Shown piece by piece: positions 53,805-62,734 of a DNA stretch of 64,000 nucleotides; position 1 is the first letter of the stretch, and every line of letters starts with the position of its first letter. The notes under the pieces are model-generated. The model was not told where the DNA came from and did not search any database. It was given only the letters and a program-made list of their open reading frames with translations. Source of the DNA: Bacteroidales bacterium (GTDB lineage: Bacteria; Bacteroidota; Bacteroidia; Bacteroidales; UBA932); the NCBI GenBank assembly GCA_017452265.1, contig JAFTMS010000018.1:1-64000 (forward strand), read 5' to 3'. The translations under genes were made by a program, and so were the position numbers.

Positions 53805-55022
53805 TCAAAGACTTCTGCGCATCATTTCGGCAACGGAGGCCATATCGCCTTTCTCGGCGGACCATGCCTGTGGAAAGGTGAGGCCTTCGCTGACGAGCGT
53901 GAAGCCCTGTTCTGTCGCGAGACGGTTCAGATGGCTGACGCTTGCGGCAGACCATGTGAATGAGCCGAAGGCGAAGAAGCGTCTGTTCTTGAGAAGACGG
54001 GCTGAAATGCAGCGCATGAAGGTCTCCACTGGCGGAAAGATGCCATTGTTGTAGGTCGGAGAACCGACGGCTATTGTGCTGAATCTGAATGCATCACGGA
54101 TGGCGGCAGACATTTCGTATTCAGCTTTGTGGCTGACTTCCTTCTCTGATGCGCATGTCTTGCCGGTGAGGTCATGCAGAGCGTATGGTATGCCTTGTGA
54201 TTCAAGTTCTGCAGCAAGAGCTTTTGCCGCCTTTGCCGTATTTCCGTACATCGAACCATACACTATGCAGACACCTTCTTCCGATTCATACCTGCTGAGC
54301 TTGTCGTAAAGGCCGGCGACTGAAGCGATTTCCTTCTCCCATACAGGCCCGTGCGTGCTGCATACCCTCTTCAGATCCAGACCGGAAAGCTTCTTGAGCG
54401 CAGACTGCACCGGCAGACCGTATTTGCCGACGATGTTGGAATAATATCTCATCATCTCGTCCTTGAACTGTACGAACCTTTCGGCCTCGGTGAGTCCGTC
54501 CTCAGGATTGACTGCACCGAAAGTTCCGAAGGCATCGCCGGAGAAAAGCGTTCCTTCCTCTTCAAGCCATGTCACCATGGTTTCCGGCCAGTGCACCATC
54601 GGAATCATGCAAAACTTAAGTGTACAGCTGCCGAGATTGAGGCTGTCGCCTTCCTTGACTACATGGATGATGTCTTCCGTAAGACCGTGGTATCCCTTTA
54701 TCATCGGTACGGCCTTGGCGTTCGTGACGATCTTAGCTCCAGGATATTCTGCAAGTATAGTCTTTATGAGCGACGAATGGTCTGGCTCCATGTGGTTGAC
54801 TATGAGATAGTCCACGGGAAGTCCTTCCGCCGCTTCGCGTATTGAGGCGAGATATTCCTCGGTAAAGCCCTCTTCGACTGTGTCTACAAGTGCTATCTTA
54901 TCATCCTTGATTATGTATGAGTTGTAGCTCACTCCATAAGGAAGCGGCCATAGTCCCTCGAAAAGTTCCTTGCCGAAGTCGTTTACTCCGACGTACCTGA
55001 TTCTTTCTGAAATTTTCTTCAT
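53805..55022 (-). CDS. flavodiiron protein (FprA family)
   Basis: 405 residues. The N-terminal metallo-beta-lactamase-like domain has the diiron ligands HMEPDHS, HWPE and SGDAFG, and a later STHGPVW histidine. The C-terminal flavodoxin domain has IVYGSMYGNTAKAAKAL and VGSPTYNNGIFP for FMN. It reduces O2 to water or NO to N2O, protecting an anaerobe. Its direct neighbour upstream is the cupin gene (6-base gap), likely cotranscribed. Confidence 0.94.
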   Translation of the reverse strand: MKKISERIRYVGVNDFGKELFEGLWPLPYGVSYNSYIIKDDKIALVDTVEEGFTEEYLASIREAAEGLPVDYLIVNHMEPDHSSLIKTILAEYPGAKIVTNAKAVPMIKGYHGLTEDIIHVVKEGDSLNLGSCTLKFCMIPMVHWPETMVTWLEEEGTLFSGDAFGTFGAVNPEDGLTEAERFVQFKDEMMRYYSNIVGKYGLPVQSALKKLSGLDLKRVCSTHGPVWEKEIASVAGLYDKLSRYESEEGVCIVYGSMYGNTAKAAKALAAELESQGIPYALHDLTGKTCASEKEVSHKAEYEMSAAIRDAFRFSTIAVGSPTYNNGIFPPVETFMRCISARLLKNRRFFAFGSFTWSAASVSHLNRLATEQGFTLVSEGLTFPQAWSAEKGDMASVAEMMRRSL

Positions 55023-55028
55023 GTTGTG

Positions 55029-55376
55029 TTACTGTTTTGCTACGACTGCATGGAATTCAAGATCTTTTTCAGATGTATTGATGAGGCTGTGTGCATATCC
55101 TTCAGGACAATACAGGCAGTCACCTGCAGTTACGCTTCTGCTCTCTGGAAATGCCTCGGAGGGGGCCTGTTCGAGCAGTGTTCCGTTGCCACGGAGTATG
55201 AAGATCACTTCGCAGCTGCCTTCGTGGCTGTGCATCCCGATTGATGCTCCCGGAACGAGTTTTCCCCTGAAGATGCGGTTTGTGCCGTCAAAGAACATCT
55301 TTGCGACAAGTTCCTTTTCGCCTCCCTTGAACGCCGGAAGGACGCTGGCTTCCATTTCGTCGAATCTTATTATCAT
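55029..55376 (-). CDS. cupin-domain protein
   Basis: 115 residues: a single cupin barrel with GASIGMHSHEGSCEVIFILRGNG (motif 1 with two His and a Glu) and GYAHSLINTSEKDLEF (motif 2). A metal-binding enzyme or sensor; substrate unknown. It lies just upstream of the flavodiiron gene and is divergent from the TGS-kinase gene. A TAATTTTG box at 55424-55417 fits its promoter. Confidence 0.88.
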   Translation of the reverse strand: MIIRFDEMEASVLPAFKGGEKELVAKMFFDGTNRIFRGKLVPGASIGMHSHEGSCEVIFILRGNGTLLEQAPSEAFPESRSVTAGDCLYCPEGYAHSLINTSEKDLEFHAVVAKQ

Positions 55377-55416
55377 ATTCTCAAGTTTCGCAAGTGTAAG
55401 TTATTCATTAATCATG

Positions 55417-55424
55417 CAAAATTA
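55417..55424 (-). promoter_or_regulatory. -7 box of the cupin/flavodiiron operon
   Basis: TAATTTTG on the minus strand, a full match; predicted start near 55410 and ATG at 55376. No clear -33 TTTG. Confidence 0.45.
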
Positions 55425-55479
55425 GCTTCTTCATGTTAAAAATCCTACCATTGCATGTAGAACTGAATGAATTTTTCCA

Positions 55480-55487
55480 TAAATTTG
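55480..55487 (+). promoter_or_regulatory. -7 box of the TGS-kinase gene
   Basis: TAAATTTG, a full match, with predicted start near 55494 and ATG at 55509; the leader would be only about 15 bases. Confidence 0.45.
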
Positions 55488-55508
55488 TCTGATTTATAGA
55501 TTCAGCTT

Positions 55509-57176
55509 ATGATAAAGATACATTGCGTAAACACAAATACTGACCATGCTTTTCAGGAAGGTACGACGCTCATGGAGATGCTTCCCGAATTCGATTTCGA
55601 AAGACCGTATCCGATTTTATGTGCTAAGGTCAACAATGTCGTCCAGGGACTGAAGTACAGGGCATTCAACAGCCGTGAAGTGGAGTTTCTCGACTATACG
55701 TCATATGTTGGACGCAGTGTATACTGTAATTCGCTCTGTTTCCTGCTCTGCAAGGCTGCCCGTGACATCTTTCCGGACTGCAGGGTGATTCTGCGCAGGC
55801 CGATATCCAAGGGATATTTCTGCTCTGTGGTGAAGGCGGACGCTTCCGAATTGACGGAGGCCGAGCTTGACCGCATCAAGGCACGCATGAGTGAACTTGT
55901 GGAGCTGGATCTGCCTTTCCGCAGGCACGAAGTACGTCTTGAAGAGGCTGTAGGCCTGTTCTCACGGCTCGGCCATGAGGACAAGGTGAAGCTGCTCCGT
56001 TCGACAGGAGATGTATACGTGAACTACTACACATTGGACGGCACTCCTGACCATTATTATGAAGCTCTGCTTCCAAGCACGGGAGCACTGAAGGTCTGGA
56101 GTCTGACGATGTATCGCGGAGGACTGCTTCTGCGTGTGCCGAACCGTCATAAGCCTGAAGAACTGGCGCCGTTCCATGAGCAGCCGAAGACCTTCGAGGT
56201 GTTCTCCGAAAATCTAAAATGGAACAGGATCATGGGACTGGATAATGTCGGTGATGTGAATCTGGCATGTCAGAGGGGAGAGGCAGGAGACCTTATCAAG
56301 ATTGCTGAGGCCCTGCAGGAAAAGAAGATTGTACAGATTGCGGAGGAAATCGAGAGAAGGATCAATGACAATGAAAAGCCTGTGCGTCTGGTCCTCATCA
56401 CAGGCCCGAGCAGCAGCGGAAAGTCCACTTTCTGCAAACGTCTGAGCATACAGCTGAAGGCCTGCGGTATCCGTCCGATATCCTTTTCGACAGATGACTA
56501 TTTCGTGAACCGTCTTGATACGCCACGCCTGCCGAACGGTGATTTCGACTTTGACAATTTCGATACCGTGGACCATGATTATCTGCAGCGTGATGTGCTG
56601 AAACTTCTTGCAGGTGAGACTGTGGATGTGCCTGAATACAACTTTGTTACGGGGCTTCGTGAATTCAACGGCAGGAAACTGAGGCTGGAACCGGGCTCTG
56701 TGCTTATAGTTGAAGGAATACATGCTCTGAATCCGCGTCTGACGGACATGGTGGATGACAGCATGAAGTACCGTATATTCATAAACACGATAACGAGCAT
56801 ATCCCTTGACGACCACAACTGCATCCCGACAAGCGACAACCGCCTTCTTCGCCGCATAGTGCGTGACTTCAATAAAGGAGCCTTTACGGCACGTGAGTCC
56901 ATCATGCACTGGCCGAACGTCCGCCGCTCCGAAGTCAAGTGGATATATCCGTATCAGGAGAATGCCGATGTGCTCTTCAATTCGGCATATCTTGTGGAAT
57001 TTGCCGTTCTTCGTGCTCATGCGGAGCGCATCCTGATGACAGTGCCAAAGAACTGTCCTGAATACAGCGAGGCACACCGTCTCAAGAAGTTCCTCAGCTA
57101 TTTCACTCCAGTTTCGGACAAGGATGTGCCGGCGACTTCGCTCCTGCGCGGCTTCATCGGCGGCAGCAGTCTATAG
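55509..57176 (+). CDS. TGS-domain nucleoside (uridine) kinase
   Basis: 555 residues. The first 65 residues are a TGS-like domain; residues about 70-230 resemble the ThrRS second additional domain (FRRHEVRLEEAVGLFSRLGHEDKV); a uridine-kinase domain follows with P-loop LVLITGPSSSGKSTFCKRLS, STDDYFVNR, and DFDTVDHDYL. This fusion is conserved in Bacteroidota and Firmicutes as a nucleoside or phosphoribulokinase-like enzyme. Its exact substrate is unsettled. It converges with the sialidase-fold gene with 6 bases of overlap. Confidence 0.9.
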   Translation: MIKIHCVNTNTDHAFQEGTTLMEMLPEFDFERPYPILCAKVNNVVQGLKYRAFNSREVEFLDYTSYVGRSVYCNSLCFLLCKAARDIFPDCRVILRRPISKGYFCSVVKADASELTEAELDRIKARMSELVELDLPFRRHEVRLEEAVGLFSRLGHEDKVKLLRSTGDVYVNYYTLDGTPDHYYEALLPSTGALKVWSLTMYRGGLLLRVPNRHKPEELAPFHEQPKTFEVFSENLKWNRIMGLDNVGDVNLACQRGEAGDLIKIAEALQEKKIVQIAEEIERRINDNEKPVRLVLITGPSSSGKSTFCKRLSIQLKACGIRPISFSTDDYFVNRLDTPRLPNGDFDFDNFDTVDHDYLQRDVLKLLAGETVDVPEYNFVTGLREFNGRKLRLEPGSVLIVEGIHALNPRLTDMVDDSMKYRIFINTITSISLDDHNCIPTSDNRLLRRIVRDFNKGAFTARESIMHWPNVRRSEVKWIYPYQENADVLFNSAYLVEFAVLRAHAERILMTVPKNCPEYSEAHRLKKFLSYFTPVSDKDVPATSLLRGFIGGSSL

Positions 57177-58244
57177 GTTCCTGACAGCAGGAATACGTGT
57201 CACCATGACCTTTTCCTTGTTTTCGGAATACGATATATAAATGTATCCTTCGTGTACAAATGCCTTTGGGTAGCTGTATCCGAGTGTCTTGTAGCGTCCT
57301 TTGTATTTTTGAGGACTAAGGTCTTCCGGACTTCTCAGAATGACATATTCTCCGAAATGTTCCCCGTCCTTGCTGAATGTGATGCCGAGGATGGTGCGGT
57401 CTTTTGAGCCGGTGGGATTGCTGACTATGAAGGCGCTTCCGTCCGGAAGATTTCCTGCGCACTGTTTTGAGCGCGAGTCAATCAGCTCCGTCAGCTGAGG
57501 CTTCGACCATGTCTCGCCTCTGTCCCGGCTGCACGATGCAAGCTTTCTGAACGACGAAGCCTGATCGCGGAACAGCATGACGATGCATCCGTCCGGCCTC
57601 ACGTATACGCTCGGCTCGATTCCGCGGCTCTGTGTGCCTCTGTCCTCCATTTCGATTGCTCCGACCGACCAGCCTGTGTGCCCTGTCAGGTCGTCTGTGT
57701 ATATGGGCCTTGCCTTGAGGCCCGGTCTGAAATGTGCCGCTCCGACAATTCTTCCGCCATCTGTCAGATGGGGGTCCTGCTCCAGGATGCCGTTCAAAGC
57801 CGTGCCGTCCTTCATTAGTACAGGTTTCCTGCAGGCCCATCTGCGGCCGTTTGATGTGGTGATGTAATGCGCTGTACCTCCGCCCTTTATGTCTGTGAAT
57901 ATATTTATGAATGCAGTCAGCGTATCTCCGCAGACGATCCATCCTCCTGGCGATGCAAACGTGCTGTCCGTACTTTCTGCAATGGTCTGCGGCCTGCTCC
58001 ATCGCACTCCGTCCCTGCTTCGGCTCATCACCACATGGGTGTCCGCCGAATCCTCGTCCTGCCGCGAACTCTGCCACATGCAGTAGAACCGCCCCTTGAA
58101 ATGAGTCATCACAGCATTGTTCACATAACAGTCTTCATGCACCCCTTCAGGTGCATATACCATGACCGTCTGAGCAATGCTGCAGAAATATGTCGCGAGA
58201 TACAATAACGTGGAAATGAGTGCTTTATGCGTATTTGTGGCCAT
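57171..58244 (-). CDS. exported sialidase-fold (BNR-repeat) protein
   Basis: 357 residues from ATG 58244 with a signal peptide (ISTLLYLATYFCSIAQ). Asp-box-like repeats are seen in SRSRDGVRWSRP, TTSNGRRWACRK, SCSRDRGETWSKP and TFSKDGEHFGEY, so the fold is a six-bladed propeller. The arginine triad of true sialidases is not obvious, so it may be an exo-glycosidase or binding protein of another specificity. It is a monocistronic gene with a good promoter upstream. Confidence 0.75.
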   Translation of the reverse strand: MATNTHKALISTLLYLATYFCSIAQTVMVYAPEGVHEDCYVNNAVMTHFKGRFYCMWQSSRQDEDSADTHVVMSRSRDGVRWSRPQTIAESTDSTFASPGGWIVCGDTLTAFINIFTDIKGGGTAHYITTSNGRRWACRKPVLMKDGTALNGILEQDPHLTDGGRIVGAAHFRPGLKARPIYTDDLTGHTGWSVGAIEMEDRGTQSRGIEPSVYVRPDGCIVMLFRDQASSFRKLASCSRDRGETWSKPQLTELIDSRSKQCAGNLPDGSAFIVSNPTGSKDRTILGITFSKDGEHFGEYVILRSPEDLSPQKYKGRYKTLGYSYPKAFVHEGYIYISYSENKEKVMVTRIPAVRNL

Positions 58245-58262
58245 ATTGCTGCTCTTTTTCTG

Positions 58263-58292
58263 CAAATATAACCTTTATTTCGACAATGCAAA
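58263..58292 (-). promoter_or_regulatory. promoter of the sialidase-fold gene
   Basis: On the minus strand TTTG (58292-58289), an 18-base spacer and TATATTTG (58270-58263). The predicted start near 58256 leaves about 12 bases to the ATG at 58244. Confidence 0.55.
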
Positions 58293-58589
58293 AGCGGTAC
58301 TTTTGAAACTCGTGGCAACACTCGTCGCAAGTACATGGCCGCCAGCCGAGATGCGCTGCCTCGTCAAGGTGCGGCTTGATGCCAGATGCCGCGCCGTCAA
58401 CGCTTGGTGAACGTGAGCATGAAGGTCACAGCCACGTCCTGTTCCTGAATACGCCACAAATTTTCCGAAAGTCTCCACAAAAAATGCCATTTGGCCACTT
58501 ACCGGGAAGGCCCGAATCAAAAATATGTATTTTTGTGACAGAAAGCCGTGCCATATGGTGCGGCCGTTTGTACTTTAACTTATACATTT
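58293..58589. other. intergenic region, no convincing gene
   Basis: The region between the divergent sialidase-fold and acyl-CoA synthetase genes. A plus-strand -7 box TATTTTTG lies at 58528-58535 ahead of the ATG at 58590. A G+C-rich patch (58330-58440) has open frames on both strands but none resembles a protein; it might be remnant coding DNA. Confidence 0.4.
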
Positions 58590-60248
58590 ATGATTTTTTC
58601 ATCGGTAAACAAAATTTACGAAGAGTCTTTCAGAAGGAACTGGGACAGGCCGGCACTCTCGAATTACAAGGGAGTCACCCTGCATTACAGGGATGTGGCC
58701 AGAAGGATGGCGAAGCTGCACATCATGTTCGAGGAATGCAGCCTGCAGAAAGGGGACAAGGTGGCCATATGTTCAAGAAACCAGGCCAACTGGGCGGTTT
58801 CCTTCCTCGCGGTCATGACGTACGGCGCGGTTCCCGTACCACTGATGCATGAGTTCAAGCCAAGCAATGTACACCATCTCGTGAACCATTCCGAGGCGAA
58901 GATACTGTTTGTGGACGACGTCATCTGGGAAGGACTTTCTGAGACGGAAATGCCGGCGCTTCAGGCCATCATCCAGGTGAATACAATGAAGCTGCTCTAT
59001 GCGGCTGACGAGAAGATAGTCCGCGCAAAGGAGCATCTGAACGAACTTTTCGGCAGGAAATATCCGGAGGCATTCACCCCTGATGCTCTCTGCTATCATG
59101 AAGACAAGGCGGAAGACCTTGCAGTCATCAATTATACTTCGGGAACATCAGGATTCTCGAAGGGTGTGATGATTCCATATCGTGCCATAGCCTCGAATCT
59201 TGAGTTTGCGCGCAAAGCCCTTCCTCAGATCGACAATACGGCCAGAGTGGTGTCCATGCTGCCGTGTGCCCATATGTACGGCCTTATGTTCGAGGTGATG
59301 TATGAGATGAGCGTCGGATGTCATGTGCATTTCCTGTCGCGTCTTCCGAGTCCTAAGATCATCATGCAGGCTCTTGCCGAGGTGAAGCCGACAGTGGTCA
59401 TCGCTGTGCCGCTCATCATCGAGAAGATATACAAGAGCAAGGTGAAGCCGGTCCTTGAAAAGGCAGGAATACGCTTTGCCATGAAGGTTCCGGGTCTGGA
59501 CCAGGTGGTCATGAACAAGATAAAGGCGGAGCTTGTGAATGCCTTCGGAGGGGAATTCTACGAGGTCATCATCGGAGGTGCAGCCTTCAACAAGGAGGTG
59601 GAGACCTTCTTCAAGAAGATGGGATTTCCTTTCACGGTCGGCTACGGCATGACGGAGTGTGCTCCTATCATGGCCTATGACGACTGGAAGACGGAGAAGA
59701 TGTACTCCTGCGGTGTGGCTGTGCCGAACATGGAGCTCAAGATAGACTCACCGGATCCTCAGAATGTGCCGGGAGAGCTTCTGGCAAGGGGAGCCAACGT
59801 GTTCCTCGGCTATTATAAGAATGAAGAGGCGACTCGTGAAGTCCTTGATGCGGACGGATGGCTCCATACGGGTGATATGGGCATAATCGATGCAGACGGC
59901 TACCTTTTCCTGCGCGGACGCTCGAAGTGCATGATTCTCGGTCCGTCTGGTCAGAACATCTATCCGGAGGAAGTGGAGGCTGTGATAGACACAAGGCCGT
60001 ACGTCGTGGAATCTCTTGTGATTGAGGAAAACGGCGGACTCACGGCACTGATCTATCCGGATTTCGCTCAGGGTGAACAGGACGGAATGAATCAGGAGAC
60101 GCTTGTCAGGCATATCGAGGATTCGCTTCCTGAAATCAACAGGGAAGTCCCTAACTACGCACGCCTCAAGAAGATAGAGGTGATGTCCGAGCCGTTCGAA
60201 AGGACGCCGAAGAAGAGCATCAAGCGCTATCTTTACCAGAGAAACTGA
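58590..60248 (+). CDS. AMP-forming long-chain acyl-CoA synthetase-type ligase
   Basis: 552 residues from ATG 58590. The ATP motif is INYTSGTSGFSKGVMIPYRA, followed by VGYGMTECAPIM, DGWLHTGDMGIIDADGY and the C-terminal hinge SKCMILGPSGQNIYPEEVE; the catalytic lysine is in RTPKKSIKRYLY. It activates fatty acids as acyl-AMP then acyl-CoA (or acyl-carrier) at the membrane. It is followed by a strong terminator, so it is monocistronic. Confidence 0.92.
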   Translation: MIFSSVNKIYEESFRRNWDRPALSNYKGVTLHYRDVARRMAKLHIMFEECSLQKGDKVAICSRNQANWAVSFLAVMTYGAVPVPLMHEFKPSNVHHLVNHSEAKILFVDDVIWEGLSETEMPALQAIIQVNTMKLLYAADEKIVRAKEHLNELFGRKYPEAFTPDALCYHEDKAEDLAVINYTSGTSGFSKGVMIPYRAIASNLEFARKALPQIDNTARVVSMLPCAHMYGLMFEVMYEMSVGCHVHFLSRLPSPKIIMQALAEVKPTVVIAVPLIIEKIYKSKVKPVLEKAGIRFAMKVPGLDQVVMNKIKAELVNAFGGEFYEVIIGGAAFNKEVETFFKKMGFPFTVGYGMTECAPIMAYDDWKTEKMYSCGVAVPNMELKIDSPDPQNVPGELLARGANVFLGYYKNEEATREVLDADGWLHTGDMGIIDADGYLFLRGRSKCMILGPSGQNIYPEEVEAVIDTRPYVVESLVIEENGGLTALIYPDFAQGEQDGMNQETLVRHIEDSLPEINREVPNYARLKKIEVMSEPFERTPKKSIKRYLYQRN

Positions 60249-60255
60249 GAAATGG

Positions 60256-60284
60256 GCCTGTCGCAGCTGCGGCAGGCTTTTTTT
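60256..60284 (+). terminator. terminator of the acyl-CoA synthetase gene
   Basis: GCCTGTCGC / GCGGCAGGC stem (60256-60277) with an AGCT loop, then seven T (60278-60284). The next gene, glutaminase, starts at 60338 and therefore needs its own promoter. Confidence 0.85.
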
Positions 60285-60337
60285 GACGGAGAAAAATATG
60301 TAAGTTTGCATGCTGTTTTTCCCACAGCTTGTTGTTT

Positions 60338-61249
60338 ATGGACTATCAGAGGATATTGGAAGACATATATCATGAGATTCTTCCTTTCGCGAAGGAGGGA
60401 ATTCAGGCGGATTATATACCTGCATTGGCAAAGGTGAATCCGGATCAGTTCGGAATGTGCCTGCAGACGGTGTCAGGCGCTGTGTATACGTGCCGTCAGG
60501 CGGACACGCGCTTTTCCATCCAGAGTATATCCAAGGTGTTTTCGTTGGCTATGTGCTTGTCCATCAGAGGGGAAGAACTGTGGAAGAGGGTAGGTAAGGA
60601 GCCTTCGGGAACGGCCTTCAATTCTCTTGTGCAGCTCGAATTCGAGAAGGGCATTCCACGCAATCCATTCATCAATGCCGGAGCAATGGTGCTGACGGAC
60701 ATACTGCTCAGCGAACTGGAGCATCCTGAAGAGCAGTTCATAGCCTTTGTGCGTGCATTGTGCGGAAACGATGAGGTGGACTACAATATGGAAGTGGCTG
60801 CATCCGAGCGTGAAAAAGGCTATCTGAATGCAGCCATCGCCAATCTTCTCAAGTATCACGGAACCATTGAGAACGACATCGAACATGTGCTGAACTTCTA
60901 TTTCATGACATGCTCTGTGGAGATGAGCTGCCGTGAGCTTGCGCAGGCCTTCATCGCCTTCACAAACCATTCTCCGTTCGATTACTGCGGATTCCGTCTC
61001 TCGTCCTCCCGCATCAAGCGTCTGAATGCTGTCATGCAGACATGCGGATTCTACGATGAGGCAGGGGAGTTCACGTATCTTGTCGGCCTGCCGGGCAAAA
61101 GCGGAGTAGGCGGTGGTATAGTTGCCATATACCCCCAGCGCTACTCCGTGGCTGTATGGAGTCCTCGTCTCAATATCAAAGGCAATTCCGTGATGGGCAT
61201 GAAGGCCCTCGAACTTCTGACCACGAGGACGCAGGAGTCAATCTTCTGA
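60338..61249 (+). CDS. glsA: glutaminase
   Basis: 303 residues from ATG 60338. The beta-lactamase-like SxxK motif is in FSIQSISKVFSLAM; NPFINAGAMVLTD, MEVAASEREKGYLNAAIA and GVGGGIVAIYPQRYSVAVWSP are conserved in the GlsA2/YbaS family. It splits glutamine to glutamate and ammonia; the ammonia consumes protons. It converges with gadC, its 3-prime end overlapping by 12 bases, forming a glutamine/glutamate acid-resistance set. Confidence 0.94.
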   Translation: MDYQRILEDIYHEILPFAKEGIQADYIPALAKVNPDQFGMCLQTVSGAVYTCRQADTRFSIQSISKVFSLAMCLSIRGEELWKRVGKEPSGTAFNSLVQLEFEKGIPRNPFINAGAMVLTDILLSELEHPEEQFIAFVRALCGNDEVDYNMEVAASEREKGYLNAAIANLLKYHGTIENDIEHVLNFYFMTCSVEMSCRELAQAFIAFTNHSPFDYCGFRLSSSRIKRLNAVMQTCGFYDEAGEFTYLVGLPGKSGVGGGIVAIYPQRYSVAVWSPRLNIKGNSVMGMKALELLTTRTQESIF

Positions 61250-62722
61250 TTTTTCCTTTCCGGCTTCTTCCCAATGGAATGGTGCGAATTCCGAGGTCTG
61301 ATCACGCCATTCAGGCTTGCGGAGGGCATAGATGACGAACGGAATCACGACCATCACAATGCAGCCGATTATCAGTACGGAGTACCATACTGTTGTGCTG
61401 CCGGTGTTTATCTGTCCCGGCGGAATGAAGCTCAGGACGAATGCGAGCAGTGAACCGCCGAATCCCATCATGCCCATTATCCACATCAGGGCGTTTCCTT
61501 TGCCGAGTCGGAACGGACGTGGAGCCGACTTCATCTTGTAGCGCAGCACGATGGCAGCCGCAAACATCAGCATATACATTATGAGGTAGAGCAGTATGGT
61601 GAGCTGCGAAAGTATCTGATAAAAGGACTGCACGGATGGCATCACGACGAAAAGGAGGGAGAGCAGCGTCACGATGCATCCCTGCACAAGAAGGATGTTG
61701 CGCTGCACACCCTCGCTGTTGCTCTTCTGGAAGAACGGTGGCAGATACCCGGCCTTTCCGACCGTAAATATACCTTTTGACGGGCCTGCAACCCATGTGA
61801 GCACATTCGCAAGCACTCCGAGCATCAGGGCAACTGCAATTACGGGGCCTGCCCAGGACATGTGGAAGTACCTGAAGAAATTGTCAAAGCCGATAAGCAG
61901 TGATTGTGTCAGGTTTATGTCTTTGGCAGGGATGATCACTCCGAGTGCAAATGTTCCCATGACGAATATGCATACCGTCGCGAGGGCACCGATGATGATG
62001 GCCTTAGGGTAGTTCTTCGAAGGATTGTTCACGTCCATCACGTGGACACCCATCATCTCCATACCCGCATAGAACAGGAATATGCTGCTGGCAAGGACGA
62101 GGTTGTCGAGTTTCGTGAGGTCTGGGAAGAAGCTCTGGCTCATGTCCATATGGTTGTGTCCTCCTGTCGCTATGTATATGATACCGAGGATGATAAGCAG
62201 TGCGGCAGGGATGATTGTGCCTACGACGCCTCCCACCTTGCTGATCTTGCCCACCCAGCCGATGCCTTTCATTGCAATGAACGTCGCCACCCAATAGATG
62301 GCCAGCACCGTCACGAGCGTGAATATCTTGTTCGAGGCGAGTGCTGCGTCGGAAGCGTCGTTCAGGCCGATGAAGGCGAGGGAGACGGCGCCGAACGTGA
62401 GCACCGTCGGATACCAAATCGTGGATTCGATCCATTGGAGCCATATGGCAAGGAATCCTGTCCGCGGACCGAAGGCCTCTCCCACCCATCGGAAAACGCC
62501 TCCCTGCTTGTCGGAAAACATCGCGGCAAGTTCGGCGGCTACCATCGACGTCGGAATCAGGAACACAATTGCGGCAAAGAGATAGTAGAACGCCGATGAA
62601 AGCCCGTATACAGCTTCCGACGGCAGGCCTCGCAGGCTCACGACTGCCGTAATGTTCATGATTGCGAGGGTAGTTACGCTGAGCTTGAAAGCATTTCCAG
62701 CATTTCCTTTCTGTGTCTTCAT
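61238..62722 (-). CDS. gadC: glutamate:GABA antiporter
   Basis: 494 residues with 12 membrane segments. FKLSVTTLAIMNITAVVSLRGLP, VFRWVGEAFGPRTGFLAIWLQWIE and FYAGMEMMGVHVMDVNNPSKNYP match GadC of the APC superfamily. The C-terminal tail is short (HWEEAGKEKSED), so the pH plug of E. coli GadC may be reduced. It imports glutamate and exports GABA. It lies 12 bases downstream of gadB in the same operon. Confidence 0.93.
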   Translation of the reverse strand: MKTQKGNAGNAFKLSVTTLAIMNITAVVSLRGLPSEAVYGLSSAFYYLFAAIVFLIPTSMVAAELAAMFSDKQGGVFRWVGEAFGPRTGFLAIWLQWIESTIWYPTVLTFGAVSLAFIGLNDASDAALASNKIFTLVTVLAIYWVATFIAMKGIGWVGKISKVGGVVGTIIPAALLIILGIIYIATGGHNHMDMSQSFFPDLTKLDNLVLASSIFLFYAGMEMMGVHVMDVNNPSKNYPKAIIIGALATVCIFVMGTFALGVIIPAKDINLTQSLLIGFDNFFRYFHMSWAGPVIAVALMLGVLANVLTWVAGPSKGIFTVGKAGYLPPFFQKSNSEGVQRNILLVQGCIVTLLSLLFVVMPSVQSFYQILSQLTILLYLIMYMLMFAAAIVLRYKMKSAPRPFRLGKGNALMWIMGMMGFGGSLLAFVLSFIPPGQINTGSTTVWYSVLIIGCIVMVVIPFVIYALRKPEWRDQTSEFAPFHWEEAGKEKSED

Positions 62723-62734
62723 GGCCTTTTCCCG

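Noticed and set aside
56214..57077. 287-codon minus-strand frame opposite the TGS kinase
   Set aside because: Fully inside a strong plus-strand gene with clear motifs; no family resemblance.
58275..58520. 81-codon minus-strand frame in the gap before the acyl-CoA synthetase
   Set aside because: Overlaps the promoter of the sialidase-fold gene and shows no recognisable domain or start context.
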